This document shows positions 34,559-43,095 of a DNA stretch of 64,000 bases, one piece after another. A program made the translations under genes and the position numbers. The notes below the pieces were generated by a model, which worked only from the letters and a program-made list of their open reading frames with translations, made no database searches and was not told the origin of the DNA. How positions within the stretch are numbered: position 1 is the stretch's first letter; the number at the start of each line of letters is the position of its first letter. Origin of the DNA: Streptomyces avermitilis MA-4680 = NBRC 14893 (lineage in GTDB: Bacteria > Actinomycetota > Actinomycetes > Streptomycetales > Streptomycetaceae); contig NC_003155.5 in NCBI RefSeq assembly GCF_000009765.2, positions 5,146,001 to 5,210,000 on the forward strand, read 5' to 3'.

Positions 34559-35125
34559 GTGGCGTTGGTGGTGGCACAGGAGGTGCCCACGTCGTCGAGC
34601 ATGGCCGTACCCCATGGCCCTGCGGGCGTGGGGAAAGCAAGACACCGGATGCGTGATCAGTTGCGTACCGGTGGAGTGGCGGATTCGGTCATCGACGATG
34701 CCGTACTGATTCTTTCCGAACTGCTCAGCAACGCCTGCCGCCACGGCAGGCCGCTGGGCGACGCCCTCGCGGGAGACGGCGATGTACGCGCCGCGTGGCG
34801 CGTCGACGACTGCGGGAGACTCACGGTCGAGGTGACGGACGGCGGCGGTCCGACCCGCCCGGTTCCGGCGACGCCCTCGGTCACCGCGCGCGGCGGCCGC
34901 GGGCTGAACATCATCACGGCGTTGGCCGAGGACTGGGGCGTGCGGGATGACGCCCGGGGTGAAGTGACGGTGTGGGTCGTGATGCACGGCGACGTGGACG
35001 CCGGGCACCGTCGCGACGACTTCGCTACGCGCGTCACGGCACCGTCGCCGCTTCGGCAGCCGCTGCTGTCGGACTCGGGGATATCCGACCTGGACTTCGC
35101 GGACGCCTTCGACGACGTCGACTGA
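34559..35125 (+). CDS. RsbW-like ATP-binding regulatory protein
   Basis: GHKL ATPase, 188 residues, of the anti-sigma/SpoIIAB-like class frequent in Streptomyces. The domain (about 35-140) shows LSELLSNACRHGRPL (N box), VEVTDGGGP (G1) and GRGLNIITALAEDWG (G2). A tail of about 50 residues follows (DDFATRVTAPSPLRQPLL). GTG 34559 is fixed by AAGGAGGT seven bases upstream. Partner sigma or anti-anti-sigma factor is not adjacent. It may control a SigB-like or developmental sigma factor, or act as a kinase of an antagonist. Confidence 0.86.
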   Translation: MALVVAQEVPTSSSMAVPHGPAGVGKARHRMRDQLRTGGVADSVIDDAVLILSELLSNACRHGRPLGDALAGDGDVRAAWRVDDCGRLTVEVTDGGGPTRPVPATPSVTARGGRGLNIITALAEDWGVRDDARGEVTVWVVMHGDVDAGHRRDDFATRVTAPSPLRQPLLSDSGISDLDFADAFDDVD

Positions 35126-35247
35126 GCCGGCTGGGGCCGGCCGGTGGGCTCCGGGGCGGCCGGGCGGGGACCGATCGCCACCGAGCCGAGTCCTACCGAA
35201 GGCGTCCGACCTGGACCGAAGCACCGGTTCCGGGACGAGTGGGTGCG

Positions 35248-35256
35248 TTGTCCACA
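35248..35256 (+). promoter_or_regulatory. DnaA box (single)
   Basis: TTGTCCACA, the consensus favoured at Streptomyces oriC, in the intergenic spacer 75 bp before the DUF5926 gene. Isolated; may be chance, but the spacer is short and the site exact. Confidence 0.45.
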
Positions 35257-35330
35257 GGTCCGCGTCGGCCGTCGCACGAACGGCTAGGCTCGCGCCGTAC
35301 GAGACGAGCCGTAACCGGGAGACACCCACG

Positions 35331-36296
35331 ATGGCCAAGAAGCGACCCCAGACGAAGTCCAAGCAGCCCCAGCTGAAGGACGGAGAGATCCCGGTCGTCG
35401 GCGCTCGCGAACCCTGCCCCTGCGGCAGCGGCCGGCGCTACAAGGCCTGTCACGGCCGCAGTGCCGCGCACGCGGTGACGGAGCTGGTGCAGCGCCCCTT
35501 CGAGGGACTGCCGGGCGAGGGCGACTGGATCGCGCTGCGCGAGCTGGTCCCCGCGGCGACCGTCGAGCTGAAGCTCAGGGAGGACCTCCCCGAGGGCGTC
35601 CCGTCGGTCACGCTCGCCACCGTCCTGCCGATGGCATGGCCCGCGCTGCGCCGCGACGACGGCTCGGTCCTGATCGGCCTGCAGAACGACACGGCGTCGG
35701 GTGACATCAGCCGCGACCTGGCCGACACCCTCCAGCGCGCGCTGACGGCGGAGCCCGGCACTCCGGTCCAGGGCCGGCGCGCTCCGGCCGACGGGCCTCG
35801 GCTCCAGGATCTCCTCGACCCCGAAGGCGCGTTCGAGCCAGTTGTGCACAGCGGCTTCGAATTCTGGGTCCCGGACGCCGAGAACGCGACGCCTGAGGTC
35901 GCCGCGTCCCTGGAGCGGGCCAACGCTGCCGCCATCGCGACGGTCAAACTCTCCGGCGTGGACGCGGCCTACTGGTGCGAGACCCCCGACAAGAACCACC
36001 TGCGCTGGGTCATGCCGTACCCCGAGGAGCAGCTTCTGGACGCTCTCGCGCGGCTGCACGCGGCCGGGCAGTCGGGCCTCGGCGAGGGCACGCGGCTGGT
36101 CGGTTCCTTCCGTGCCCACGGCCTGACGGTGCCGGTCTGGGACCTGCCGAGCGGGGTCGGGGCGGAGGACGTGGAGAAGCCGGCGGCCGAGTTCGCCGAG
36201 CGTCTGGCGGCCGCTCTCGCCACGGATGCGCCGCTGACCGCGGACGAGCGCCGGGCGCGCGGCGGACTGACCAACCGACAGGTGACACTCAGCTGA
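35331..36296 (+). CDS. DUF5926 family protein with SEC-C motif
   Basis: Actinobacterial conserved protein, 321 residues. Near the N-terminus (about residues 22-42) is a SEC-C zinc motif PCPCGSGRRYKACHGR, as in SecA C-termini and other protein-interaction proteins. The body is the DUF5926 domain (LVPAATVELKLREDLPEG, VMPYPEEQLLDALARLHA). The extreme N-terminus is basic (MAKKRPQTKSKQPQ). Its function is not known; a SEC-C motif suggests contact with ribosome or secretion machinery, which is inference. ATG 35331 has GGGAG 9 bp upstream. Confidence 0.88.
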   Translation: MAKKRPQTKSKQPQLKDGEIPVVGAREPCPCGSGRRYKACHGRSAAHAVTELVQRPFEGLPGEGDWIALRELVPAATVELKLREDLPEGVPSVTLATVLPMAWPALRRDDGSVLIGLQNDTASGDISRDLADTLQRALTAEPGTPVQGRRAPADGPRLQDLLDPEGAFEPVVHSGFEFWVPDAENATPEVAASLERANAAAIATVKLSGVDAAYWCETPDKNHLRWVMPYPEEQLLDALARLHAAGQSGLGEGTRLVGSFRAHGLTVPVWDLPSGVGAEDVEKPAAEFAERLAAALATDAPLTADERRARGGLTNRQVTLS

Positions 36297-36631
36297 CTCA
36301 CAGGGCCCGAACTGACCGACCGGTCAGCTGGTCAGGACCTGCAGAACGGGTGACTCCTGTCACAACTCCCCGTGGCGACAGGTAAATCCGTGTCCGAATA
36401 GCCGAGATCGAATTTGCGAACCGCCGATCTCTTGTTACCGTTCGAGTAGCCCGGTTGCTGGTGCATCCCCCGTCGCCAGCAACCGGGTCTTTCTATGCCC
36501 GTCGCGTGACACGAAACCGAGGGCGCCGCCAACTGCCTTACGGGCACACGGAGTTGCCTCAGAGGCACAAGGCGGAGAGCCGGGTCCCCCGGCCGGCCGG
36601 GGCTCACCGAACGGCCCGAGCCCCCGGCGTC
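36297..36631. other. Intergenic region with a terminator-bounded short transcript candidate
   Basis: 335 bp between the DUF5926 gene and the convergent secreted-protein gene. No coding signal. An AT-richer stretch at 36380-36445 (TTGTTACCGTTCGAGTAG) lies directly ahead of a strong terminator, so a short RNA could start there. Otherwise nothing recognised. Confidence 0.45.
36450..36487 (+). terminator. Strong intrinsic terminator
   Basis: 12-bp perfect stem CCCGGTTGCTGG / CCAGCAACCGGG, 14-nt loop, then TCTTTCT. Its distance from the DUF5926 stop (154 bp) is larger than usual. Confidence 0.85.
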
Positions 36632-37207
36632 CTACGACCCGCCCGAGTCGCTCCCGGAGCGCAGCAGCAGCGGTCCGCTCCCGGCGCCCTTCGCGAACTC
36701 CGCGATCGCCGTGTACGCCCCCACATCCCCCACGGTGCGCTCCCTGGGCGTCTCACACGCCCCCGGGTCGTCCTCCGCGCCCACCACGCAGCGCATCTGC
36801 ACGGTACGGCCGCCGGGCTCCATGAGGCTCAGGACGGAGTGCAGGTCCTCGCCGGTCGCGTTGCGGTAGTAGGTGCGCGCCCAGGTGTCCCGCCCCTGGG
36901 TCATGACACAGGTCTGCGCCTCGATGCCGTCGGCGGAGAAGAGTTCGGGGCCGCAGCGGGCCGCGGTGGCCAGGCCGAGGCCCAGCACCAGGGGGGAACG
37001 GGAGGGTACCGGCACCTTGTCGTCGGCTTCGGACGCTCGTAGGGCCGCGCGGCCCTCGTCACCGACAGGGCCCGCGGACGCCACGGCCAGCGGGAGCGCG
37101 ACCGTGGCCGCCGCTACGGCCGCGAGGGCGAACAGCCGCACCCTTCGGGGGTCCAGCCCGCGACGGCGCGGCGATGACGTTCGCTGTTCCCCGGAATGAC
37201 GCTGCAT
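36632..37207 (-). CDS. Hypothetical secreted or membrane-anchored protein
   Basis: 191 residues. Basic start (MQRHSGEQRTSSPRRRGLDPRR) then a hydrophobic segment (LFALAAVAAATVALPLAVASA), acting as signal peptide or anchor. The outer part holds four cysteines (AARCGPELF, AQTCVMTQGRDTW, MRCVVGAEDDPGACETP) probably disulphide paired. No domain recognised. It is followed at 55 bp by the leftward Prim-Pol-like gene. Confidence 0.7.
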   Translation of the reverse strand: MQRHSGEQRTSSPRRRGLDPRRVRLFALAAVAAATVALPLAVASAGPVGDEGRAALRASEADDKVPVPSRSPLVLGLGLATAARCGPELFSADGIEAQTCVMTQGRDTWARTYYRNATGEDLHSVLSLMEPGGRTVQMRCVVGAEDDPGACETPRERTVGDVGAYTAIAEFAKGAGSGPLLLRSGSDSGGS

Positions 37208-37262
37208 GGACGGAACATAACGACCACGGGCCGGTGTCGGGCCCGCCGCGCGCCCGACACCC

Positions 37263-37928
37263 CTACAACTCGGGCGCGCTCACACCCGTACGAGTGAGGG
37301 CCTCGACGACCGCGTCCACGACGGCCTCCACATCGGGCACCCAGGGCGCTGCCGAGCCGGGCAGCGGTGCCCGCTCCCAGCCGATCCGGCCGTGGCCGGT
37401 CTCGGACGGGGGCAGCGTGATGTAGCCGCCCTCCCCGTGGAAGCGCAGGGAGCCGGGGACGTAGTCCTTCGCGTAGAGCAGCTCGCCCAGCTGCTCCATG
37501 GAGTAGGGCGCCACAAGGATCGCCCAGCGGTGGGGCGTCGCGACGACCGGGCCGAGGCGCATCCCCATCTGGTCGAGCGCGGTGAGGGCCCGGGAGGCCG
37601 CCAGGGCCGGCAGGCTCACCGCGCAGGGCGCCTTGCCTCCGGTGGCCAGCACGATGGGGGCCGTGGGCCTGTTCGTCCACCACCAGCGCACCATGCGCTC
37701 GTCGGTGGTGGCCGCGAGCAGCCCTGGGTCGAAGGGGTGAGCGCCGGGCACCGTGCACTCCGGGTCGGGACAGCCGCAGCGGGCACGCCCCTGCGGGTCC
37801 GGCGCCACACCCGGGAGAACGGGCCACTTCCATTCGGCCGCGAAGGTCAGGGCCGCGCTGATCAACTCAGGCCTCCCGTCGTTCCGCTTGGACAGGAGCC
37901 TGCGTCGCCTTCCGAGGATCTCGCGCAT
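37263..37928 (-). CDS. Prim-Pol-fold protein lacking the catalytic motifs
   Basis: A 221-residue protein of the bifunctional primase/polymerase N-terminal family by order of features: N-terminal ALTFAAEWKWPVLPGVAPD, Cys/His cluster ARCGCPDPECTVPGAHP, WWTNRPTAPIVLATGG. Where active members have DxD and SGGxH, this one reads CAVSLPALAASR and ATPHRWAILVAPYS, so it should not polymerise. ATG 37928 has AAGGA upstream. Role unknown, perhaps DNA binding. Confidence 0.78.
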   Translation of the reverse strand: MREILGRRRRLLSKRNDGRPELISAALTFAAEWKWPVLPGVAPDPQGRARCGCPDPECTVPGAHPFDPGLLAATTDERMVRWWWTNRPTAPIVLATGGKAPCAVSLPALAASRALTALDQMGMRLGPVVATPHRWAILVAPYSMEQLGELLYAKDYVPGSLRFHGEGGYITLPPSETGHGRIGWERAPLPGSAAPWVPDVEAVVDAVVEALTRTGVSAPEL

Positions 37929-38398
37929 GAGCGCTCGTTCCTTTCCGTTGCACGCCTGGCAACACTGTGGACCATCACGTCATGTGTCGATCACTTCACT
38001 GTGCGTACCTGCTGGCGCATCACACCCCTGTCTCAGACAAGGGGAACCCCTATGGGCCGAGCGTTGGCTACGTCCGCGTCCATACTGCGTCTGGCAAAAG
38101 CATGGGCATGGCGTGGGGTGGCGGCGCCTGGCGTTTTGCCGTCCCGCGTATTTCTCGCCGCCTCCGCCACGGGAGGATGGGGCTCGGTCGTCGGTGGTTA
38201 AGACGCCCGGGTCCGTCGCCAGGTTCCGGGTGATTCCCAACCACCCCTGGCCTTCACCGAGTACGTACCCATCACGACCGCTGTGACGCTCTGTCGAACA
38301 AGGCCAGTCGACCGCAATATGCCGTTACCCGAGGCAGTTTTAAGCCAACTTTGCCTTACCGCAATAGTCTCATGGACACCAGGAATCCCAGCAGGACA
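37929..38398. other. Divergent intergenic region without recognised gene
   Basis: 470 bp between the leftward Prim-Pol-like gene and the rightward phosphatase gene. ACCGCAATA occurs twice, 47 bp apart (38311-38319 and 38358-38366), near the likely promoter of the phosphatase gene; it could be a regulator site. Hairpin CAAGGGGAACCCCT near 38037. No open frame has codon bias or a ribosome site. Confidence 0.4.
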
Positions 38399-39910
38399 AT
38401 GCTGGACATCCCCTCACGAGTGCGTGTACATGTGGAGACACTGCTAGCGGCGCAGAATGACATGGGGGTTTGCGATGCTATCGAGCAATACGCACCGGTC
38501 GGAAAGCCGGACGCCATGAACGCCCCTCACCTCCCGAAAGTGGCTGGAATCGATTCAACGGTTCCCTCGCCCGCACACACTGTCGCGCCGACGTCCGCCG
38601 CCACAGGCACCCCTTCGGCCACGTCCGCCACCGGCCCCGGAGCAGTTCTGCAGGACCGTCTCGCCAGCTGGGTCTCCGACCTCACGACCCTTCACGAACT
38701 CACCGAACGCCTGGCACGCACGGACTCGCTCGCCGACGCACTCCAGGAGCTGCTGCGCGCCGGAGCCGCCCTGGTGGGCGCCCGGCGCGGTCTCGTCGTA
38801 CTGGAACCACGCGACGGGCTCGGCCCGGACACGACCATCGGCCTCGGCCTGGCCCGCGCCGATCTCGGCCACATCGAGACCGTGCCGCGCAGCTCCATGT
38901 CGTACGGGAAGATCCTCGACGGACTTCCCGGCGGCGAGCGCGAGATCACCCAGCCCGACCTGTTCTCCGAGGACGGCCTGGACCCCCGCCACCGCGAGGT
39001 CGCCGCCCGGCTCGGCTACGCCGCGAGCTACGCCCTTCCCCTGTCCACCCAGGCCGCGGGCCGTCTCGGCGCGGCCGTGTGGCTCTACGACGAGCCCGCC
39101 GAGCCGGTCGAGCGCCAGCGCCACCTCATCGGCCTCTACGCCCGCTACGCGACCGAACACCTGGCGCGGCTCGTCGAAATGGAACGCACACGCGCGTGCA
39201 TGACGACGATCTCCGAGGAGCTGCTTCCGTCCCGGCTGCCCCGGGTCACCGGCGTCCAGCTCGCCGCCCGGCGCCGTACCGGACCGCGCGGCGGCGGCGA
39301 CTGGTACGACGCGCTGCCGTTGCCCGACGCGGCGCTCGGCCTCGCGGTCGGCTCGGTCACCGGCTCCGGCCCCAGCGCGATCGCCGCGATGGGCCGGCTG
39401 AGGGCCTCCCTGCGCGCGTACGCCGTGATGGAGGGCGAGGACCCCGTCGCCGTCCTGTCCGACCTGGAGCTGCTCCTCAGACTCACCGAACCCGCCCGGT
39501 CCGCCACCGCCCTCTTCGCCTACTGCGAACCCGCCCTCCGCAAGATCACGCTCGCCGGGGCCGGGCACAGCCCGCCGCTGGTGATCGGCGAGCGGCGCAC
39601 GGAGTTCGTGGAGACCTCACTGTCGGCGCCCCTGGGGATGCTGGCCTGCTGGGAGGCCCCGAGCGTCGAGGTGACCGCGGCGCCCGGCGAGACCGTGCTC
39701 CTGTACACGGACGGCCTGCTGCATCGCACCGGCGACCCCATGGACCGCGCCTTCGCCCGGCTGCACGCCGCCGCGGCGAGCGTTCCGCGGGCGGTGCGCA
39801 CCGATCCGGGCGCCGTCGCCGACCACGTACTGCGCAGCGTGCTGCCGGACGGCCTGGACGCGGCGGACAGCGAGGAGGACGTCGTCCTGCTGGCGGCACG
39901 CTTCGAGTGA
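38399..39910 (+). CDS. GAF-SpoIIE-like protein phosphatase with altered metal site
   Basis: About 503 residues: a variable N-terminus, a GAF domain (about 105-260; LVVLEPRDG, GYAASYALPLSTQAAGRLGAAVW) and a SpoIIE/RsbU-type PP2C domain (about 285-503). GGGDWYDALP and LLYTDGL near residue 437 and SEEDVVLLA at the end are retained. The Asp of GD.xGHG, a metal ligand in active enzymes, is replaced: the segment reads VGSVTGSG near residue 317. Activity may be lost or altered. Start: ATG 38399 has GCAGGAC just upstream and begins MLDIPSRVRVHVETLL; ATG 38372 has no site. Confidence 0.85.
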   Translation: MLDIPSRVRVHVETLLAAQNDMGVCDAIEQYAPVGKPDAMNAPHLPKVAGIDSTVPSPAHTVAPTSAATGTPSATSATGPGAVLQDRLASWVSDLTTLHELTERLARTDSLADALQELLRAGAALVGARRGLVVLEPRDGLGPDTTIGLGLARADLGHIETVPRSSMSYGKILDGLPGGEREITQPDLFSEDGLDPRHREVAARLGYAASYALPLSTQAAGRLGAAVWLYDEPAEPVERQRHLIGLYARYATEHLARLVEMERTRACMTTISEELLPSRLPRVTGVQLAARRRTGPRGGGDWYDALPLPDAALGLAVGSVTGSGPSAIAAMGRLRASLRAYAVMEGEDPVAVLSDLELLLRLTEPARSATALFAYCEPALRKITLAGAGHSPPLVIGERRTEFVETSLSAPLGMLACWEAPSVEVTAAPGETVLLYTDGLLHRTGDPMDRAFARLHAAAASVPRAVRTDPGAVADHVLRSVLPDGLDAADSEEDVVLLAARFE

Positions 39911-40000
39911 GCCACGACAGCGGACCTTTCCGGCCCTGGGGCGGCCTCCGGTACGACCGTACGATGGAAGAGGCCCAGTGCCGTACCAAGGAGGATGACC

Positions 40001-41458
40001 GTGGCGGAGGAGCTCCCGGAGACCCCGGAGACCGCTGAAGAAGAGCCTTTGAAGCAGCGAAAGAACAGTCTGTACCCGGGCGTGTCCGACGAGCTGGCCG
40101 AGAACATGAAGTCCGGTTGGGCCGACACCGAGCTGCGCGACCTGCAGCCCATCGCCCAGGCCACCGAGACGGCCGCCCGCCGCACCGCGCTCTCCGCGCG
40201 CTTCCCGGGCGAGCGCCTGGTCGTTCCCGCGGGCAACCTGAAGACCCGCTCGAACGACACCGAGTACCCCTTCCGAGCCTCGGTCGAGTACGCGTACCTC
40301 ACCGGCAACCAGACCGAGGACGGCGTCCTGGTCCTGGAACCCACCGCCGAGGGACACAAGGCGACGATCTACCTGCTGCCGCGCTCCGACCGTGAGAACG
40401 GCGAGTTCTGGCTCTCCGGCCAGGGCGAGCTGTGGGTCGGCCGCCGCCACTCGCTCACCGAGGCGGAGCAGCTGTACGGCATCCCGGCCTCCGATGTGCG
40501 CGAGCTGGCCGACAAGCTGCGCGAGGCCACCGGACCCGTCCGCGTGGTACGCGGCTACGACGCCGGTGTCGAAGCGGCGCTGACCGACAAGGTGACCGCC
40601 GAGCGCGACGAGGAGCTGCGGGTCTTCCTGTCCGAGGCCAGGCTGGTCAAGGACGAGTTCGAGATCGGTGAGCTCCAGAAGGCCGTCGACTCGACCGTGC
40701 GCGGCTTCGAGGACGTCGTGAAGGTCCTCGACAAGGCGGAGGCCACCTCCGAGCGCTACATCGAGGGCACGTTCTTCCTCCGCGCGCGCGTGGAGGGCAA
40801 CGACGTCGGCTACGGCTCGATCTGCGCGGCGGGACCGCACGCGTGCACGCTGCACTGGGTGCGCAACGACGGCCCGGTCCGCTCCGGCGACCTGCTCCTG
40901 CTGGACGCGGGCGTGGAGACGCACACGTACTACACCGCCGACGTCACGCGCACGCTGCCGATCAACGGCACGTACACGGAGATCCAGAAGAAGGTCTACG
41001 ACGCCGTGTACGAGGCCCAGGAGGCCGGTATCGCGGCCGTGCAGCCGGGCGCCAAGCACCGCGACTTCCACGACGCGGCGCAGCGTGTGCTGACCGAGAA
41101 GCTCGTCGAATGGGGCCTCGTCGAGGGCCCCGTCGAGCGCGTCCTGGAGCTCGGCCTCCAGCGTCGCTGGACGCTGCACGGCACCGGCCACATGCTCGGC
41201 ATGGACGTCCACGACTGCGCCGCCGCGCGCACCGAGACGTACGTGGAGGGCGTCCTGGAGGCGGGCATGTGCCTCACCGTCGAGCCGGGCCTGTACTTCC
41301 AGGCGGACGACCAGACGGTCCCGGAGGAGTACCGCGGCATCGGCGTCCGCATCGAGGACGACATCCTGGTCACCGCGGACGGCAACCGGAACCTGTCGGC
41401 GGGGCTGCCGCGCCGCTCCGACGAGGTCGAGGCGTGGATGGCGTCCCTGAAGGGCTGA
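40001..41458 (+). CDS. pepP: Aminopeptidase P family metalloprotease (Xaa-Pro)
   Basis: 485 residues. An N-terminal AMP_N domain (LSARFPGERLVVPAGN, EYPFRASVEYAYLTGNQ) is followed by the pita-bread peptidase domain with metal ligands in LLLLDAGVE, TYYTADVTRTLP, LHGTGHMLGMDVHD, LTVEPGLYF and GVRIEDDILV. It removes N-terminal residues ahead of proline. GTG 40001 is preferred over ATG 39995, because AAGGAGG abuts the ATG but is 6 bp from the GTG. A terminator follows at 41469. Confidence 0.93.
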   Translation: MAEELPETPETAEEEPLKQRKNSLYPGVSDELAENMKSGWADTELRDLQPIAQATETAARRTALSARFPGERLVVPAGNLKTRSNDTEYPFRASVEYAYLTGNQTEDGVLVLEPTAEGHKATIYLLPRSDRENGEFWLSGQGELWVGRRHSLTEAEQLYGIPASDVRELADKLREATGPVRVVRGYDAGVEAALTDKVTAERDEELRVFLSEARLVKDEFEIGELQKAVDSTVRGFEDVVKVLDKAEATSERYIEGTFFLRARVEGNDVGYGSICAAGPHACTLHWVRNDGPVRSGDLLLLDAGVETHTYYTADVTRTLPINGTYTEIQKKVYDAVYEAQEAGIAAVQPGAKHRDFHDAAQRVLTEKLVEWGLVEGPVERVLELGLQRRWTLHGTGHMLGMDVHDCAAARTETYVEGVLEAGMCLTVEPGLYFQADDQTVPEEYRGIGVRIEDDILVTADGNRNLSAGLPRRSDEVEAWMASLKG

Positions 41459-41468
41459 TACGGCAGTG

Positions 41469-41499
41469 ATGGCCGGGTACCTACGGGGTACCCGGCCAT
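41469..41499 (+). terminator. Terminator downstream of pepP
   Basis: ATGGCCGGGTACC / GGTACCCGGCCAT inverted repeat with a 5-nt loop, 10 bp after the stop. Confidence 0.75.
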
Positions 41500-41568
41500 T
41501 CGCGTGTGCGGCCCGCGGACAAGGGTGGCGCACACGAGGGAGTACGCACACAAGGGGGGCGATTTTCT

Positions 41569-43005
41569 GTGTCCGGGGGACCTGGCTTCGTGGACGACTT
41601 CTGGTCCGGTGTCGGAGTGGATCTGCATCTGGAACCGGACGCGGCGGCGGGCCGCAGGGCGGGCCTCGAACGGGCGCTGCGGGACGCCGTGCGCGACGGA
41701 CGGCTCGCCCCCGGCACCCGGCTGCCGGCCACCCGGCGGCTCGCGGCCGAGCTGGGCATATCCCGGGGCACGGCGAAGGCGGCGTACGACCAGCTGGTCG
41801 CGGAGGGGTACCTCACGGCCCGCCAGGGTGCCGGCACCGAGGTGGCGGCACTGCCGAGCGCGTCCTTGGAGACGCGGGACGGCGACGCACGCACGCGTGC
41901 ACCTCGTTTCGATCTGCGGCCGGGCAGCCCCGACGTCGGCGCGTTCCCGGCGGCGGCCTGGCTGCGGGCGCTGCGCCGCGCCATCGCGACGGCGCCCTCG
42001 CTGGCATACGACTACGGCGACCCGCGCGGCCGCATCGAACTGCGGACCGCGCTGTCGGGTTATCTGGGGCGGGCGCGGGGCGTGATCGCACCGCCCGAAC
42101 GGATCGTGATCACCTCGGGGTACGTACAGGGGCTGGCCCTCCTCACGCGCGTGCTGGACGGCGGGACGGTCGCCATGGAGGATCCGGGACTGCCGTTCCA
42201 CCGGAACGTGGTGCGGCGGGGCGGCGCGAGCGTCGTACCGCTTCCCGTCGACGAACGCGGTGCGTGCACAGAGGGGTTGGGGACGGAGTCGGCCGTCGTC
42301 GTCACGCCCGCCCACCAGTATCCGACCGGGGTCACGCTGCACCCCGAGCGGCGGCGGGCCCTGACGGACTGGGCACGCGCGCGGGGCGGACTGATCGTGG
42401 AGGACGACTACGACGGGGAGTTCCGCTACGACCGGCAGCCCGTCGGCGCGCTCCAGGGCATGGCACCCGGTCACGTCGCCTACCTGGGCACGGCCTCCAA
42501 GACGCTCGGGCCCGCGCTGCGGCTGGGCTGGATGGTGCTGCCGCCGCACCTGGTCGACGCGGTGGCCGACGCCAAGCTGCACAGCGACCATCACACGGAG
42601 TCCATCGGCCAGCTGGCACTCGCCGAAATGATCAACAGTCACGCGTACGACCGGCACGTACGCACCTGCCGCCTGCGGTACCGGCGGCGCCGTGACCAGC
42701 TGCTGGACCGGCTGGGGCCGCGGTGGTACGTACGCGGGATAGCGGCCGGTCTGCACGCTCTCGTCGAAGTGCCGGACGAGTCGGCGGTGTTGGCGCGGGC
42801 GGAGGCGGAGGGGCTCGCGGTGGGACGCCTCGGGAACCACTGGCATGCGTCGGCGGGGGATGGCCGTGCGGAGAGGGATGGCCACGCGACGGGGGACGAG
42901 CGTGCGGCGGGGCGGCCGCAGGGGATCGTGGTCGGGTACGGGACGCCTCGGGAGCGGGTGTATCCGGAGGCGTTGGAGGTGCTGGGGCGGGTGCTGGACA
43001 CGTGA
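41569..43005 (+). CDS. MocR-type GntR regulator/aminotransferase-like protein
   Basis: 478 residues. An N-terminal GntR winged helix (LRDAVRDGRLAPGTRLPATRRLAAELGISRGTAKAAYDQL, about 25-70) is joined to a class I aminotransferase-like domain with ITSGYVQGL, PAHQYPTGV, EDDYDGEF and the PLP Lys in GTASKTLGPALRLG. MocR proteins bind PLP as effector and usually control a divergent or adjacent gene. The next gene, an MFS transporter 90 bp downstream, is a plausible target. GTG 41569 follows AAGGGGGGC. A His/Gly/Asp-rich patch near residue 440 (GDGRAERDGHATGDERA) is unusual. Confidence 0.9.
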   Translation: MSGGPGFVDDFWSGVGVDLHLEPDAAAGRRAGLERALRDAVRDGRLAPGTRLPATRRLAAELGISRGTAKAAYDQLVAEGYLTARQGAGTEVAALPSASLETRDGDARTRAPRFDLRPGSPDVGAFPAAAWLRALRRAIATAPSLAYDYGDPRGRIELRTALSGYLGRARGVIAPPERIVITSGYVQGLALLTRVLDGGTVAMEDPGLPFHRNVVRRGGASVVPLPVDERGACTEGLGTESAVVVTPAHQYPTGVTLHPERRRALTDWARARGGLIVEDDYDGEFRYDRQPVGALQGMAPGHVAYLGTASKTLGPALRLGWMVLPPHLVDAVADAKLHSDHHTESIGQLALAEMINSHAYDRHVRTCRLRYRRRRDQLLDRLGPRWYVRGIAAGLHALVEVPDESAVLARAEAEGLAVGRLGNHWHASAGDGRAERDGHATGDERAAGRPQGIVVGYGTPRERVYPEALEVLGRVLDT

Positions 43006-43095
43006 CAGATGTCATCGGCGGCCATGAATCGGGTCATGAAAAGGCGTGAGGATTGGGCCTGTTGAGCGGTCCAATGGGCCCGTAGCGTCGCAGAC

